Below are positions 33,699-44,288 of a stretch of 64,000 nt of DNA, piece by piece. The translations under genes were made by a program, and so were the position numbers. The stretch is from NCBI RefSeq assembly GCF_902616385.1, contig NZ_CACMSM010000005.1:1-64000 (forward strand), in the 5' to 3' direction. The notes below the pieces were generated by a model. That model worked only from the letters and a program-made list of their open reading frames with translations, was not told where the DNA came from and searched no databases. Source of the DNA: an uncultured Prochlorococcus sp. (GTDB lineage: Bacteria; Cyanobacteriota; Cyanobacteriia; PCC-6307; Cyanobiaceae). Position 1 is the stretch's first letter, and each line of letters starts with the position of its first letter.

Positions 33699-34319
33699 AT
33701 GAAAAATCATACTATTCAAAAATTAGTCTACGAATTAGTTAGTAAGCTTTTTGTATTACCTATTTATAAATTTGTATTTAAAGGTCAATTAATAGGTAGA
33801 GAAAATATTCCGCAAAAAGATTCTTTTATCATGGTTTCTAATCATGGTTCTTTACTTGATCCTCCTTTGTTAGGCCATGCCCTTGGACGTAATATATCTT
33901 TTATGGCCAAGGCAGAGCTTTTTAAAATCCCTTTTCTCGGTTTTATTATCAAGGCTTGTGGAGCATATCCTGTGAAAAGAGGAATTGCTGATAAAAATAC
34001 AATAAAAACAGCATGTAAAAAATTGTCAAACGATAATAGTATTGGAATTTTTATTGATGGTACTCGTCAAAAAAATGGCCGAGTGAATAAGCCCAAACAA
34101 GGAGCAGCATTATTAGCCTTTAAAAATCAAAAATTATTATTGCCTGTTGCAATAGTTAATTCACATAGGCTAATAAGATTTAAATTATTTTTTCCTTTAT
34201 TTTCAAAAATAGTTATTAAAGTGGGAAAACCTGTTCAACCACCGCAAAGTTCATCAAGAGATGAACTTAATCTTTTGACAATGCACCTTAAAGACGAAAT
34301 TAATAATTTGATTGGATGA
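33699..34319 (+). CDS. plsC: 1-acyl-sn-glycerol-3-phosphate acyltransferase
   Basis: Acylates lysophosphatidate to phosphatidate, the precursor of thylakoid glycolipids. The HX4D catalytic motif is NHGSLLD (residues about 47-53). The second block GAYPVKRG, the third FIDGTRQKNG and the fourth LLPVAIVN are all visible in order. Length is 206 residues with a hydrophobic N-terminal stretch. It ends the lipid gene run; convergent tsaB ends 4 bp away. Confidence 0.9.
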   Translation: MKNHTIQKLVYELVSKLFVLPIYKFVFKGQLIGRENIPQKDSFIMVSNHGSLLDPPLLGHALGRNISFMAKAELFKIPFLGFIIKACGAYPVKRGIADKNTIKTACKKLSNDNSIGIFIDGTRQKNGRVNKPKQGAALLAFKNQKLLLPVAIVNSHRLIRFKLFFPLFSKIVIKVGKPVQPPQSSSRDELNLLTMHLKDEINNLIG

Positions 34320-34323
34320 ATAT

Positions 34324-34977
34324 TTAGTTAATTGGAGAAATAGGGTAAAGAGGCAAAACTTTTTCCCAAGAATCTACATTTGAATTTAATGAATTTTTGA
34401 TTGATAAATCTAATAATTCTTTTAAATCTTCTTTATCATCAAAAATAGCCTCGAAAAAAAGTTCTTTACTCTCGACTTCTTTTATAACTTTTGGTAAAAC
34501 TGTTTCTCGAATGACTAGATCTGAAGGAGTTTTTTCGTCATGACAAATCTCATATTTACCTGCAATAAAACCCTTTCGTTTTAATTTTTTGTAAATCCAG
34601 AAAGATTTTTTGTTCGTAAAGATATTATTTTTTGATGCAATTCTTTTTGCCATTATTTCAAATGAACTAAAACTGTCTAAAGGACAATCTATTTGTTGTG
34701 AGATCGTTCTTGCTAAAACTACAATTAGTCGTGAAGCATTAAAATTTGCTGGCCCTATGCTGACAGATAACTTATTTATTTTTTGTAAATTTTCTTTGGA
34801 AATGAATTTGTTAAAATCATTTATTAAGTTGTTGCAAAGGTCATTATCAAATTTCTTGATAAAAAATTCATCAGATTCTAGGTCATTGTTTTTTCTATAC
34901 CCAAAGCCAAAAGAATTATCTGTGCTATGAATCACTAATGTAGAGTAATTTTCTCCGTGATTGAGTTTATTTGTCAT
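34324..34977 (-). CDS. tsaB: tRNA threonylcarbamoyladenosine protein TsaB
   Basis: A 217-residue ASKHA-fold protein that dimerises with TsaD for t6A37 synthesis in tRNAs reading ANN codons. The segment LSVSIGPANFNASRLIVVLARTISQQI corresponds to the conserved SxGPGSFTGxR region of TsaB. Here the glycines are partly replaced (GPANFNASR), indicating divergence. The N-terminal strand LVIHSTDNSFGFGY is also off-consensus. It is a degenerate ATPase homologue, so this drift is tolerable. It lies 9 bp after the ycf34 stop. Confidence 0.75.
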   Translation of the reverse strand: MTNKLNHGENYSTLVIHSTDNSFGFGYRKNNDLESDEFFIKKFDNDLCNNLINDFNKFISKENLQKINKLSVSIGPANFNASRLIVVLARTISQQIDCPLDSFSSFEIMAKRIASKNNIFTNKKSFWIYKKLKRKGFIAGKYEICHDEKTPSDLVIRETVLPKVIKEVESKELFFEAIFDDKEDLKELLDLSIKNSLNSNVDSWEKVLPLYPISPIN

Positions 34978-34986
34978 CTATTACCT

Positions 34987-35238
34987 TTAAACAGGTAATT
35001 CCTTACCTGGATTAAACTTAGACCATTTACCAAATTCATTTTCAAAACTTTCACAAGATTGAACATCCCAATCAGTTTTATAATCACCATTATTATCTTT
35101 AACTATATTGACATGAATGAATGGTTTTTTTGCTTTAAAATCAGGTAGATCACAAATATGATCAACACCATGATTATTCTCAACATCATGATATGTGATA
35201 CATCTATCAACCCATTTACAGTTGATGCAAATGCACAT
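34987..35238 (-). CDS. ycf34: Ycf34 iron-sulfur protein
   Basis: An 83-residue protein with cysteines at positions 2, 4 and 7 (MCICINCKW) and further cysteines in DRCITY, HICDLPDF and QSCESFE. This is the Ycf34 pattern: a plastid/cyanobacterial Fe-S binding protein linked to photosynthetic electron transport. It is the first gene of a minus-strand pair with tsaB. The adjacent nucleotidyltransferase gene is divergent, 14 bp away. Confidence 0.88.
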   Translation of the reverse strand: MCICINCKWVDRCITYHDVENNHGVDHICDLPDFKAKKPFIHVNIVKDNNGDYKTDWDVQSCESFENEFGKWSKFNPGKELPV

Positions 35239-35252
35239 AATAAATAAATAAT

Positions 35253-36470
35253 ATGAAAAATAGCTATCTCACAGATCATACACTAATAATTGATGAATTA
35301 GAAACAAGTATAAAAATTCATAATTTGGATTTAATCTTAGGTTTTTTACCTAAAGGATCATATTTAGTTGGTGGTTATATAAGAGATATTATTCTGGGAA
35401 GAAAAGCTGAAAAGTTAGATGTTGATATTGTGGTACCTTTAAATGCAATTGAAATTGGTAAAAAGATTGCAGATAGTATTGGATCAAAATTTATAATTTT
35501 GGATAAAAAGAGAGAAGTAGTAAGAATTATTCTTAATAATATTTATATTGATATTGCTAATCAAGTTTCATCTTCCATAGAAGGAGATTTATGTTCTAGA
35601 GACTTTTCGATCAATTCAATTGCTTTTTTATTTGATAAGAAAAGTTTGTTTGATCCATTAAATGGTCTTCAAGATCTTGAGATTTCTTTGCTTAGAACTC
35701 ATTCTGAAAACAATTTAATAAATGATCCTTTACGAATTTTAAGATGTTTTCGATTTGTTTCAGAATTGAATTTTAAAATTGATTTAAGATTAGTTGATTT
35801 TATAAAAAAAAATAAAGGGAACTTGTATCTTGTCGCAAAAGAAAGAATTACTTATGAAATACATAAAATAGTAAATGGAGCAAATGCTCTTGATGCAATA
35901 TTGTTGATAAAAAAATTTAATATATTCGATACTGAAAATTTATTTGAAGATTCTTTTTTTTTGGATTTAGAGAAAATTAATTATGGAGAACTTGATCAGG
36001 AAGAAAAAGATAAATATTTACCATCATTTTTTATTGCTCAAATCTTAGATATAGTAACTTTAGAGAAACTGAAATTTAGTAAAGGTGATATTGCAAAAAC
36101 TAAGTTATTGCGAAAATGGCACCTTTTCTTGAAAAATAAAAATATCGCTAAGTTAGATGAATTTGACAGATTTAAATTACATCAAGAATTAGAAATGTTT
36201 CTGCCATCTTTTATTTTTTATTTACCTCAAAATTTACAATTAGATTGGCTTCATAGATGGCGAGACAAAGATGATAAATTATTTCATCCCTCAAACTTAG
36301 TTAATGGTGATGTAATTAAAAAAAATTTGGAAATCAAGGATGGACCATTCTTGGGAGAGCTTTTACAGTATCTTTCTAAAGAACTTGCATATAACAGATT
36401 GAATAATTTTGATGAAGCTATTTATAAAGCAAAGGGATGGATTGAACAAAATGCGCCAAAGTATGATTAA
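35253..36470 (+). CDS. CCA tRNA nucleotidyltransferase / poly(A) polymerase family protein
   Basis: A 405-residue class II nucleotidyltransferase. The G-G-x-x-R-D motif is in YLVGGYIRDIILG, the metal-binding DxD in LDVDIVVP, the RRD-like motif in SRDFSINSIAF, and the tRNA/ATP motif in DPLRILRCFRF. The C-terminal half is helical and poorly conserved. It either adds CCA to tRNA 3' ends or polyadenylates RNA; the two are hard to separate by motif. The tRNA-Asn in this window lacks an encoded CCA, so a CCA-adding activity is needed in the cell. Confidence 0.88.
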   Translation: MKNSYLTDHTLIIDELETSIKIHNLDLILGFLPKGSYLVGGYIRDIILGRKAEKLDVDIVVPLNAIEIGKKIADSIGSKFIILDKKREVVRIILNNIYIDIANQVSSSIEGDLCSRDFSINSIAFLFDKKSLFDPLNGLQDLEISLLRTHSENNLINDPLRILRCFRFVSELNFKIDLRLVDFIKKNKGNLYLVAKERITYEIHKIVNGANALDAILLIKKFNIFDTENLFEDSFFLDLEKINYGELDQEEKDKYLPSFFIAQILDIVTLEKLKFSKGDIAKTKLLRKWHLFLKNKNIAKLDEFDRFKLHQELEMFLPSFIFYLPQNLQLDWLHRWRDKDDKLFHPSNLVNGDVIKKNLEIKDGPFLGELLQYLSKELAYNRLNNFDEAIYKAKGWIEQNAPKYD

Positions 36471-36528
36471 ATACACATAGCTTAGTTTTGTTTAGAAGTT
36501 CAGACTTCAAAATCATTTTTAAAAATTT

Positions 36529-36948
36529 ATGAGCATTCGCATTTACATTGGCAACTTACCACAAGGATTTAATCCAAAAGAATTTGATACACTTTTAAAG
36601 TCAGTTTCTGATTCAATTAGATTTAAAGCAGTTTTAGATAAGGAAACGAAGGAATGCAGGGGGTTTGGTTTTGCATCAACCAACAATGAAGAGAATGCTA
36701 ATTTATTAATTCAAAAGCTAAACGGTTTTGAATTTAATGGTTCTAAATTAAGAGTAGAGATATCAGAAAAGAAAGATTCTGCCTCAAACAAAAGAAATAG
36801 TGGAAAATTAAACAGGAATAAGAAGAGGAAAGACTTTAAGAAAATTGTTCATAGCGATGCCCCTAACTTGGAAGCTCCTGATCCAAGATGGGCTGGAGAA
36901 CTATCAAAATTAAAAGATTTGTTGGCCAATCAGAAGACGCCGGCTTAG
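36529..36948 (+). CDS. RRM-type RNA-binding protein
   Basis: A 139-residue protein. An RNA-recognition motif occupies residues 3-82, with RNP2 IYIGNL and RNP1 CRGFGFAS; the aromatic positions for RNA stacking are retained. A Lys/Arg-rich linker (residues about 85-110) and an acidic tail follow. Cyanobacterial Rbp proteins usually have a Gly-rich tail, whereas this one is basic. Cold-response or mRNA localisation roles known for the family may or may not apply. A small hairpin GAAGT-TCAG-ACTTC at 36495-36508 lies in its leader. Confidence 0.85.
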   Translation: MSIRIYIGNLPQGFNPKEFDTLLKSVSDSIRFKAVLDKETKECRGFGFASTNNEENANLLIQKLNGFEFNGSKLRVEISEKKDSASNKRNSGKLNRNKKRKDFKKIVHSDAPNLEAPDPRWAGELSKLKDLLANQKTPA

Positions 36949-37857
36949 TTATTTAATTCGAGAAATTAAAAAGGATATTGGAATCTCAAGAGCTTTTACT
37001 GAATTTTTTACAAAAGCCCTATTATTAAAAACATCGTAATCTAACCTTTCAATAGAATCTAATATTCCTCTATAAAGACGTAAAGAAGTCCATACTGGCC
37101 ACCTTGCGTCTGAAGATAGCCACTTAATACCATCCTCAGACTTTTGGAACCATTCGCGAGCCCTTGTTAATTGGTAATTCATTAGTGCTTTCCACTGCTT
37201 GTTTATTTTTCCTTTTAAAAGTTCTTCTTCAGAATAATTAAATTTTTTAATATCCGCTTGCGGGAGATAAATTCTTCCTCTGCATCTATCTTCTCCTACA
37301 TCTCTCAATATGTTTGTTAATTGATTTGCAATTCCTAGAGCTATCGCTGCTTCAGAAGGGTCAGGCATAGCACTCCATGGGGCTGAAGTATAAGCGCTAT
37401 CAATCCCCATCACATTCTGAGTCATTAAACCAACAGTCCCAGCGACTCTATAACAATAAAGTTTTAATTCATCGAAATCTTTGTATCTAAATTTATTCAG
37501 ATCCATTCTCTGGCCATCTATCATGTCTAAATAGGGTTGGATACTTTGTGGATATTTCTCGATGGTATCTAATAAAACGGAGTCTAATTCAGATTTAATA
37601 TTCCCTTTAAATACGTTTTTGGTATTTTCTTCCCATTCATCTAGATTATCTGAAAGTTCATCTTGCGATTTAGTTGAGGCTTCTATGCTATCCATTATTT
37701 CATCTGTTCTTCTACACCAGACATAAATAGCCCAAATAGCTTTTCTCTTTTCTTGAGGTAACAAAAGAGTTCCCAAGTAAAAGGTTTTAGCCCATTGTTG
37801 GGTTTCTTTTCGGCATATCTCGTATGCTTTATCTAGTTGAGAAATTGAATTTTTCAA
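36949..37857 (-). CDS. crtB: Phytoene synthase
   Basis: Condenses two geranylgeranyl diphosphates to 15-cis-phytoene. The two Asp-rich Mg-binding motifs are DEIMD (near residue 52) and DVGED in LTNILRDVGEDRCRGRIYLPQ. The N-terminal CRKETQQWAKTFYLGTLLLP and the YCYRVAGTVGLM segment are typical. Length is 302 residues. It follows pds by 33 bp on the same strand, the classic pds-crtB operon of cyanobacteria. Its stop directly abuts the convergent RRM gene. Confidence 0.94.
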   Translation of the reverse strand: MKNSISQLDKAYEICRKETQQWAKTFYLGTLLLPQEKRKAIWAIYVWCRRTDEIMDSIEASTKSQDELSDNLDEWEENTKNVFKGNIKSELDSVLLDTIEKYPQSIQPYLDMIDGQRMDLNKFRYKDFDELKLYCYRVAGTVGLMTQNVMGIDSAYTSAPWSAMPDPSEAAIALGIANQLTNILRDVGEDRCRGRIYLPQADIKKFNYSEEELLKGKINKQWKALMNYQLTRAREWFQKSEDGIKWLSSDARWPVWTSLRLYRGILDSIERLDYDVFNNRAFVKNSVKALEIPISFLISRIK

Positions 37858-37890
37858 AAAGTTTTAGCTAAATTTAAAGGTTTGTAAACG

Positions 37891-39333
<1,443 letters not shown>

Positions 39334-39381
39334 TTAAAGTTAGAACATAATAGTTTTTTTCGTTGATTATTTCGTAAAATT

Positions 39382-39729
39382 ATGGAAAAAATGTTTTTAA
39401 AATCCACTACTAGACATGTAAGAATTTTTACTGCTGAAGTGGTAGATGAAGAATTAAAGTTTCATCCCAATAAATTAACTCTTGATTTAGATCCTGATAA
39501 CGAATTTGTTTGGAACGAAGATTCTCTAAACAAAATAAATAAAAAATTCAATGAATTAATAATAGAGAGAGCAGGAAAGGATTTAGATGATTATGAACTT
39601 CGAAAAATAGGATCAGAAATCGAAGGTTTAATTAAATTTTTGCTTCAAAATGGTCAGCTAAGTTATAACCCTGATTGTAGAGTAATGAATTATTCAATGG
39701 GTTTACCAAAGACAAATGAAGTGCTGTGA
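39382..39729 (+). CDS. ndhM: NAD(P)H-quinone oxidoreductase subunit M
   Basis: A 115-residue peripheral-arm subunit of NDH-1 specific to cyanobacteria and chloroplasts. The N-terminal [14 protein letters not shown], the central [21 protein letters not shown], and the C-terminal [23 protein letters not shown] match NdhM closely. Its stop overlaps the GTG of the DUF3172 gene (GTGA), indicating translational coupling. Confidence 0.94.
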   Translation: MEKMFLKSTTRHVRIFTAEVVDEELKFHPNKLTLDLDPDNEFVWNEDSLNKINKKFNELIIERAGKDLDDYELRKIGSEIEGLIKFLLQNGQLSYNPDCRVMNYSMGLPKTNEVL

Positions 39730-40349
39730 ATAGATCATCCTCAAATAGAAGGCCAAGGAGAGGCTCAAATAGAAGTTATTATCCTCCAAATTCAAGGGAC
39801 ATTGATTCGTATGGTCAAAGAAACAATAGATTGCCTGCTTCTTCTGAACAAAAAATCAACTTTAATACAGGAACCATTGCTGTACTTGCTGGAGTACTAA
39901 TTTTAGGAGTTGGTATTGGGAGCGCTATTACCAGTACAACAGATGGCGGGCAGGGAAATATAGCAAGTCAACAACAATTAGATATGGCTGTTCCAGACCC
40001 TGAATTTTGCAGACAATGGGGAGCTAGTGCTTTTGTGATTGATGTTGAAATGTATACTACTCTAAATCCATCCACGAGTTTTGTAACGCAACCAGCTCTT
40101 CAGCCGGGGTGTGTTATTAGAAGAGAGAATTGGACAGTGTTACAAAAACAGGGCGCAATTAGTAATGAGGATGTAAGAGAATGTAAGCAAAGGATGAATA
40201 CTTTTGCTTACATTGGTTCAATAAGAGATAAGCCAATAGTTAAGTGCGTTTATCAGACTGATGTAAATGAAAATAAATTTATAATAAAAGGTGATGGACA
40301 AGCTGAAGACGGCGGGGTAGGTATTAACAAAGAAGCGATTCAGTTTTGA
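39726..40349 (+). CDS. DUF3172 single-span membrane protein
   Basis: A 207-residue protein. An Arg/Ser/Asn-rich N-terminus of about 45 residues precedes one transmembrane helix ([20 protein letters not shown]). The extracytoplasmic part carries the DUF3172 pattern [25 protein letters not shown] and [14 protein letters not shown]. Paired Cys (FCRQW, PGCVI, RECKQ, VKCVY) could form two disulfides in the lumen. The start is a GTG overlapping the ndhM stop by 4 bp. Function is unknown; coupling to ndhM hints at the thylakoid. Confidence 0.8.
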   Translation: MNRSSSNRRPRRGSNRSYYPPNSRDIDSYGQRNNRLPASSEQKINFNTGTIAVLAGVLILGVGIGSAITSTTDGGQGNIASQQQLDMAVPDPEFCRQWGASAFVIDVEMYTTLNPSTSFVTQPALQPGCVIRRENWTVLQKQGAISNEDVRECKQRMNTFAYIGSIRDKPIVKCVYQTDVNENKFIIKGDGQAEDGGVGINKEAIQF

Positions 40350-40355
40350 TCGAAA

Positions 40356-41300
40356 TTATATATGCCTCAAAGGGCTTTCTAAACTAGCAAATTGTGGGAG
40401 AATGTTTTTCTTAAATACTTCTGATGCTCTTGATGTATATCTTGACGGATTAGTAATTAATTTAAGTTCTCTTTTTACCTCTAAATCAGCAACGAATGCT
40501 TTGTGGATTGTTCCAGCCGATAATTCTCTTTCAATAGAAACAACAGGCAAAAAAGAAGCTCCTAAACCTGATTGAACTGCATTCTTGATTGCTTCAAGAG
40601 AGTTAAGTTCCATCTCAATTTTTAATCTTTGAATATCAAGCCCAGAATCTTGGAGAAGTTTGTCAACAACTTTTCTTGTTGTAGATTGTGAGTCTAATGT
40701 TACAAAATTCAATTTATATAAGTCTTCTTTTAGAAGCTCTTTTTTGGTGGAAAGTGGATGTTTAGATGGTAAAACTAATGCCAATTCATCAGTGGCATAT
40801 GGAATTACTTGTAGCAAATTTTCTAAATCTCCAGGTAATTGTCCGCCAATAATGGCTAAGTCAATTTGTCCATTGGCCACACTCCAACCAGTTCTTCTCG
40901 TACTATGAACTTGAAGTTGAACGGATACATCAGGGTATTTTTGTCTGAATAGTCCTATCATTCTCGGCATTAAATAGGTACCCGTTGTTTGGCTCGCCCC
41001 AATGACAAGAGTTCCACCTTTTAAGCTATTTAAATCTTCAATAGCTTTGCAAGCTTCGTCGCATTGATTCAAAATTCGTTCACAATATTCAAGTAACAGT
41101 CTCCCTGCTTCAGTCAATAGAGCCTTCCGACCACCTCTGTCGAAAATTGTAATTTCAAGTTGTTTTTCTAAATTTTGTATTTGTAAACTTACGGCAGGTT
41201 GGGTTACATATAAAAGATCTGCAGCTTTTTTAAAACTTCCTTGAGCTGCTATAGCTTTTAATATTCTTAATTGGTCGAGTGTAAATGGTAATTCTGGCAT
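40356..41300 (-). CDS. rbcR: LysR-type regulator RbcR (Ycf30 type)
   Basis: A 314-residue LysR regulator. The DNA-binding domain [42 protein letters not shown] matches the RbcR/Ycf30 branch nearly residue for residue. The effector domain contains [27 protein letters not shown] and [22 protein letters not shown]. Homologues control Rubisco or Ci-uptake genes, sensing carbon metabolites. It is divergent from the Z-ISO-like gene over an 83-bp spacer holding three inverted repeats, consistent with autoregulation. The related NdhR/CmpR branch is less likely. Confidence 0.9.
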   Translation of the reverse strand: MPELPFTLDQLRILKAIAAQGSFKKAADLLYVTQPAVSLQIQNLEKQLEITIFDRGGRKALLTEAGRLLLEYCERILNQCDEACKAIEDLNSLKGGTLVIGASQTTGTYLMPRMIGLFRQKYPDVSVQLQVHSTRRTGWSVANGQIDLAIIGGQLPGDLENLLQVIPYATDELALVLPSKHPLSTKKELLKEDLYKLNFVTLDSQSTTRKVVDKLLQDSGLDIQRLKIEMELNSLEAIKNAVQSGLGASFLPVVSIERELSAGTIHKAFVADLEVKRELKLITNPSRYTSRASEVFKKNILPQFASLESPLRHI

Positions 41301-41383
41301 CTATTGTGCCTACAATTTCTTATAATTCTAATGCTTCAGAGCATTCTTGTTAAGAACAAAAGTTATTTGCCCAATCTAAATAT
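41301..41383. promoter_or_regulatory. Divergent rbcR / Z-ISO-like promoter region with three inverted repeats
   Basis: In 83 bp there are ATTGT-GCCT-ACAAT (41303-41316), AATGCT-TCAG-AGCATT (41330-41345) and TTGTT-AAG-AACAA (41347-41359). A TATAAT at 41321-41326 reads toward the Z-ISO-like gene. Palindromes of this size next to a LysR gene are candidate LysR sites (T-N11-A type), though no site has been proven. Confidence 0.5.
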
Positions 41384-42112
41384 ATGGAGACTCATAAAAC
41401 TTCTTTAATAATCTTATTATTGATTTTGATTTTTGCCGTTATTCATAGTGGGGGAGCTGCTTTAAGAACTAAAGCAGAATCTATTATGGGTCCGAGATTA
41501 TGGCGGCTATGTTTTGTTTTTTTTAGTTTGCCATCTGCAGTTATCTTGATTAGTTATTTTTTGGCTCATAGATATGACGGAATCAGATTATGGAATTTGC
41601 AGGGCAATAATTTTGTTTTTATGGTCGTTTGGTTCCTAACTGCAATAAGTTTTTTATTTTTATATCCCGCTACTTACAATTTGCTGGAAATTCCTTCGGT
41701 TTTAAAACCTAAAGTACGAATCTATGGAACTGGGATAATGCGAATCACAAGGCATCCACAAGCATTTGGTCAGATAATTTGGTGTTTTGCTCATACTTTA
41801 TGGATTGGGACATCATTCACATTAGTAACTTCTATTGGCTTAATTTTGCATCATCTTTTTGCAATCTGGCATGGTGATAAGAGATTAGCAAATAGATTTG
41901 GAGAAGAATTTGAAAATTTCAAAAAAAATACTTCCATAATCCCCTTCATAGCGATACTTGAGGGGAGGCAAGAATTTAAGATTAAAGAATTTTTTAGGTT
42001 ATCTCAACTAGGTATATTAATTGCAATAGGCGTACTTTGGTGGTCTCATCAATATATAAATATTGCTGTTAAAACATTTAATTCATCATTTTTGTCTGAA
42101 TTTTTCAATTGA
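41384..42112 (+). CDS. NnrU-family membrane protein, candidate 15-cis-zeta-carotene isomerase (Z-ISO)
   Basis: A 242-residue protein with about six membrane helices. The NnrU-domain signatures are FAVIHSGGAALR near the N-terminus, IMRITRHPQAFGQIIW and LILHHLFAIWHGDKRL. The conserved histidines fit the heme-ligand positions reported for plant Z-ISO, which isomerises the 15-cis bond of zeta-carotene between PDS and ZDS. This genome uses plant-type pds and zds, both in this window, so a Z-ISO is expected. The assignment is family-level with pathway support; a denitrification-like NnrU role makes no sense here. Confidence 0.7.
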   Translation: METHKTSLIILLLILIFAVIHSGGAALRTKAESIMGPRLWRLCFVFFSLPSAVILISYFLAHRYDGIRLWNLQGNNFVFMVVWFLTAISFLFLYPATYNLLEIPSVLKPKVRIYGTGIMRITRHPQAFGQIIWCFAHTLWIGTSFTLVTSIGLILHHLFAIWHGDKRLANRFGEEFENFKKNTSIIPFIAILEGRQEFKIKEFFRLSQLGILIAIGVLWWSHQYINIAVKTFNSSFLSEFFN

Positions 42113-42145
42113 CAGTTTAAAATCAAATTATAAGTTCTTTAAAAA

Positions 42146-44167
42146 ATGCCACAAGCTTCAGAAATTGCCTGGTTAATTCCCGTTTTCCCACTTATTGGAG
42201 CAGTGCTTTCTGGTTTAGGACTAATCAGTATTAACAAAAAAATTAATAATTCAAGAGAAATTGTCTCTGTAGGTCTAATTTCTTTCGTTGGGATTTCTGC
42301 GGTAATTAGTTATAAAGCTCTAATTGAACAAGTTAATGGTTATCAATCAGTAGAAAAATTATTTGTATGGGCCAATGCTGGGGATTTCACAATTCCAATG
42401 GGATTCGTCCTTGATCCATTGGGGAGTTTAATGCTTGCGTTAGTAACTACAATAACTTTGCTTGTAATGATTTACTCGCACGGCTACATGGCGCATGACA
42501 AAGGATATGTCAGATTTTTTACATATTTAGCGTTGTTTAGTAGTTCAATGATGGGATTAATAGTTAGTCCGAATTTATTAGAAATTTATGTTTTTTGGGA
42601 ATTAGTTGGGATGTGTTCTTATTTATTGGTTGGTTTTTGGTACGACAGGGATGGCGCTGCACACGCGGCACAGAAAGCATTTGTTGTTAATAGAGTTGGA
42701 GATTTTGGATTATTACTAGGAATTCTTGGCTTATTTTGGGCAACAAATAGTTTTGATTTTAATGAAATAGCTACTGGAATTGCTCAATCAATATCTGACA
42801 ATTCGATACCCATTTGGGCTGCTTTGTTACTTTGTTTTTTAGTTTTTTTAGGGCCAATGGCTAAATCTGCTCAGTTTCCTCTTCATGTGTGGTTACCTGA
42901 TGCGATGGAAGGTCCGACACCTATTTCTGCACTTATCCATGCTGCAACAATGGTTGCAGCAGGAATTTTCCTTGTAGCAAGACTTCAACCTTTGTATTCA
43001 ATATTCCCATCTATTCAGTTCATTATTGCTTTAGTTGGCACCATTACTTGTTTTTTGGGCGCCTCTATAGCTTTAACCCAAATGGATTTAAAAAAAGGTT
43101 TAGCGTATAGCACAGTTTCTCAGCTCGGGTATATGATGCTCGCAATGGGTTGTGGAGCACCAATAGCAGGAATTTTTCATTTAGTAACTCATGCTTGCTT
43201 TAAAGCAATGCTATTTTTGGGATCTGGTTCAGTAATACATGCTATGGAAGAAGTAGTTGGCCATCAGCCTGTATTAGCCCAAGATATGAGATTGATGGGC
43301 GGTTTAAGAAAAAAAATGCCATTTACATCAACAACATTTTTGATAGGTTGTGTAGCAATTAGTGGAATTCCCCCATTGGCAGGTTTTTGGAGTAAAGACG
43401 AGATACTCGGAAATGCTTTTATATCATATCCAGCTTTTTGGTTCGTAGGACTTCTAACAGCTGGTATGACTGCTTTTTATATGTTTAGGCTCTATTTCTT
43501 GACATTTGAAGGAGATTTCAGAGGGGAGAATAAAGAATTACAAAAAGAGCTTCTAATAGCATCTAAAACAAATCTAGATGAAGAAAATGAAGAAGAGCAT
43601 GAAGAACATGGCTCTATTCACGAGTCACCCTGGTCAATGACATTTCCCTTGGTATTTCTAGCTGTACCTTCTTTAATTATTGGTTTTATGGGACTTCCAT
43701 GGGATAGTAAAATTGCAAATTTACTAGATCCTGAAGAAGCAGAGACTGCTGCAAAAGCCTTCGAATTAAAAGAATTTTTGCCTTTAGCACTTGCGTCAGT
43801 ACTTATTGCATCAGCTGGAATCATTATTGCTTATCAGGCATATTTTGTGAAAAAAATTAATTTATCAATTTTATTTGCTGAAAAGTTTCCTAGCATCAAC
43901 CGATTTTTATCCAATAAATGGTATCTAGATGATATTAATGAAAAACTTTTTGTTAAGGGTAGTAGAAAACTTGCTAAAGAAGTTTTAGAGGTTGATTCTA
44001 AGGTTGTTGATGGTGTTGTAAATCTTACTGGACTTGTAACTTTAGGAAGTGGAGAAGGTTTAAAATATTTTGAGACTGGTAGGGCTCAATTTTATGCGCT
44101 TATTGTTTTTGGAGGTGTAATTTTACTAGTTGCTATATTTGGTTTTCAATCTCCACAAGTATCTTAA
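42146..44167 (+). CDS. ndhF: NAD(P)H-quinone oxidoreductase subunit F (NdhF1)
   Basis: A 673-residue antiporter-like membrane subunit of NDH-1L, at the distal end of the membrane arm, with the long lateral helix at the C-terminus. The proton-channel signatures ELVGMCSYLLVGFWYDRDGAAHAA, GPMAKSAQFPLHVWLPDAMEGPTPISALIHAATMVAAGIF and SQLGYMMLAMG are intact, with key Lys and His residues present. A charged His/Glu loop (residues about 475-490, EENEEEHEEHG) is notable. ndhD follows 85 bp downstream, as in other cyanobacterial ndhF1-ndhD1 pairs. Confidence 0.95.
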   Translation: MPQASEIAWLIPVFPLIGAVLSGLGLISINKKINNSREIVSVGLISFVGISAVISYKALIEQVNGYQSVEKLFVWANAGDFTIPMGFVLDPLGSLMLALVTTITLLVMIYSHGYMAHDKGYVRFFTYLALFSSSMMGLIVSPNLLEIYVFWELVGMCSYLLVGFWYDRDGAAHAAQKAFVVNRVGDFGLLLGILGLFWATNSFDFNEIATGIAQSISDNSIPIWAALLLCFLVFLGPMAKSAQFPLHVWLPDAMEGPTPISALIHAATMVAAGIFLVARLQPLYSIFPSIQFIIALVGTITCFLGASIALTQMDLKKGLAYSTVSQLGYMMLAMGCGAPIAGIFHLVTHACFKAMLFLGSGSVIHAMEEVVGHQPVLAQDMRLMGGLRKKMPFTSTTFLIGCVAISGIPPLAGFWSKDEILGNAFISYPAFWFVGLLTAGMTAFYMFRLYFLTFEGDFRGENKELQKELLIASKTNLDEENEEEHEEHGSIHESPWSMTFPLVFLAVPSLIIGFMGLPWDSKIANLLDPEEAETAAKAFELKEFLPLALASVLIASAGIIIAYQAYFVKKINLSILFAEKFPSINRFLSNKWYLDDINEKLFVKGSRKLAKEVLEVDSKVVDGVVNLTGLVTLGSGEGLKYFETGRAQFYALIVFGGVILLVAIFGFQSPQVS

Positions 44168-44288
44168 TTACAATTGTGTGTCTTCACTGTCCATTGGGGT
44201 GAAAAAATACAGAAAATTTCTAGACTTTATTTAAGATAAATTTCTTATTAAATTGAGTACTTACTTTTATACGCATTTTGCGACACAA

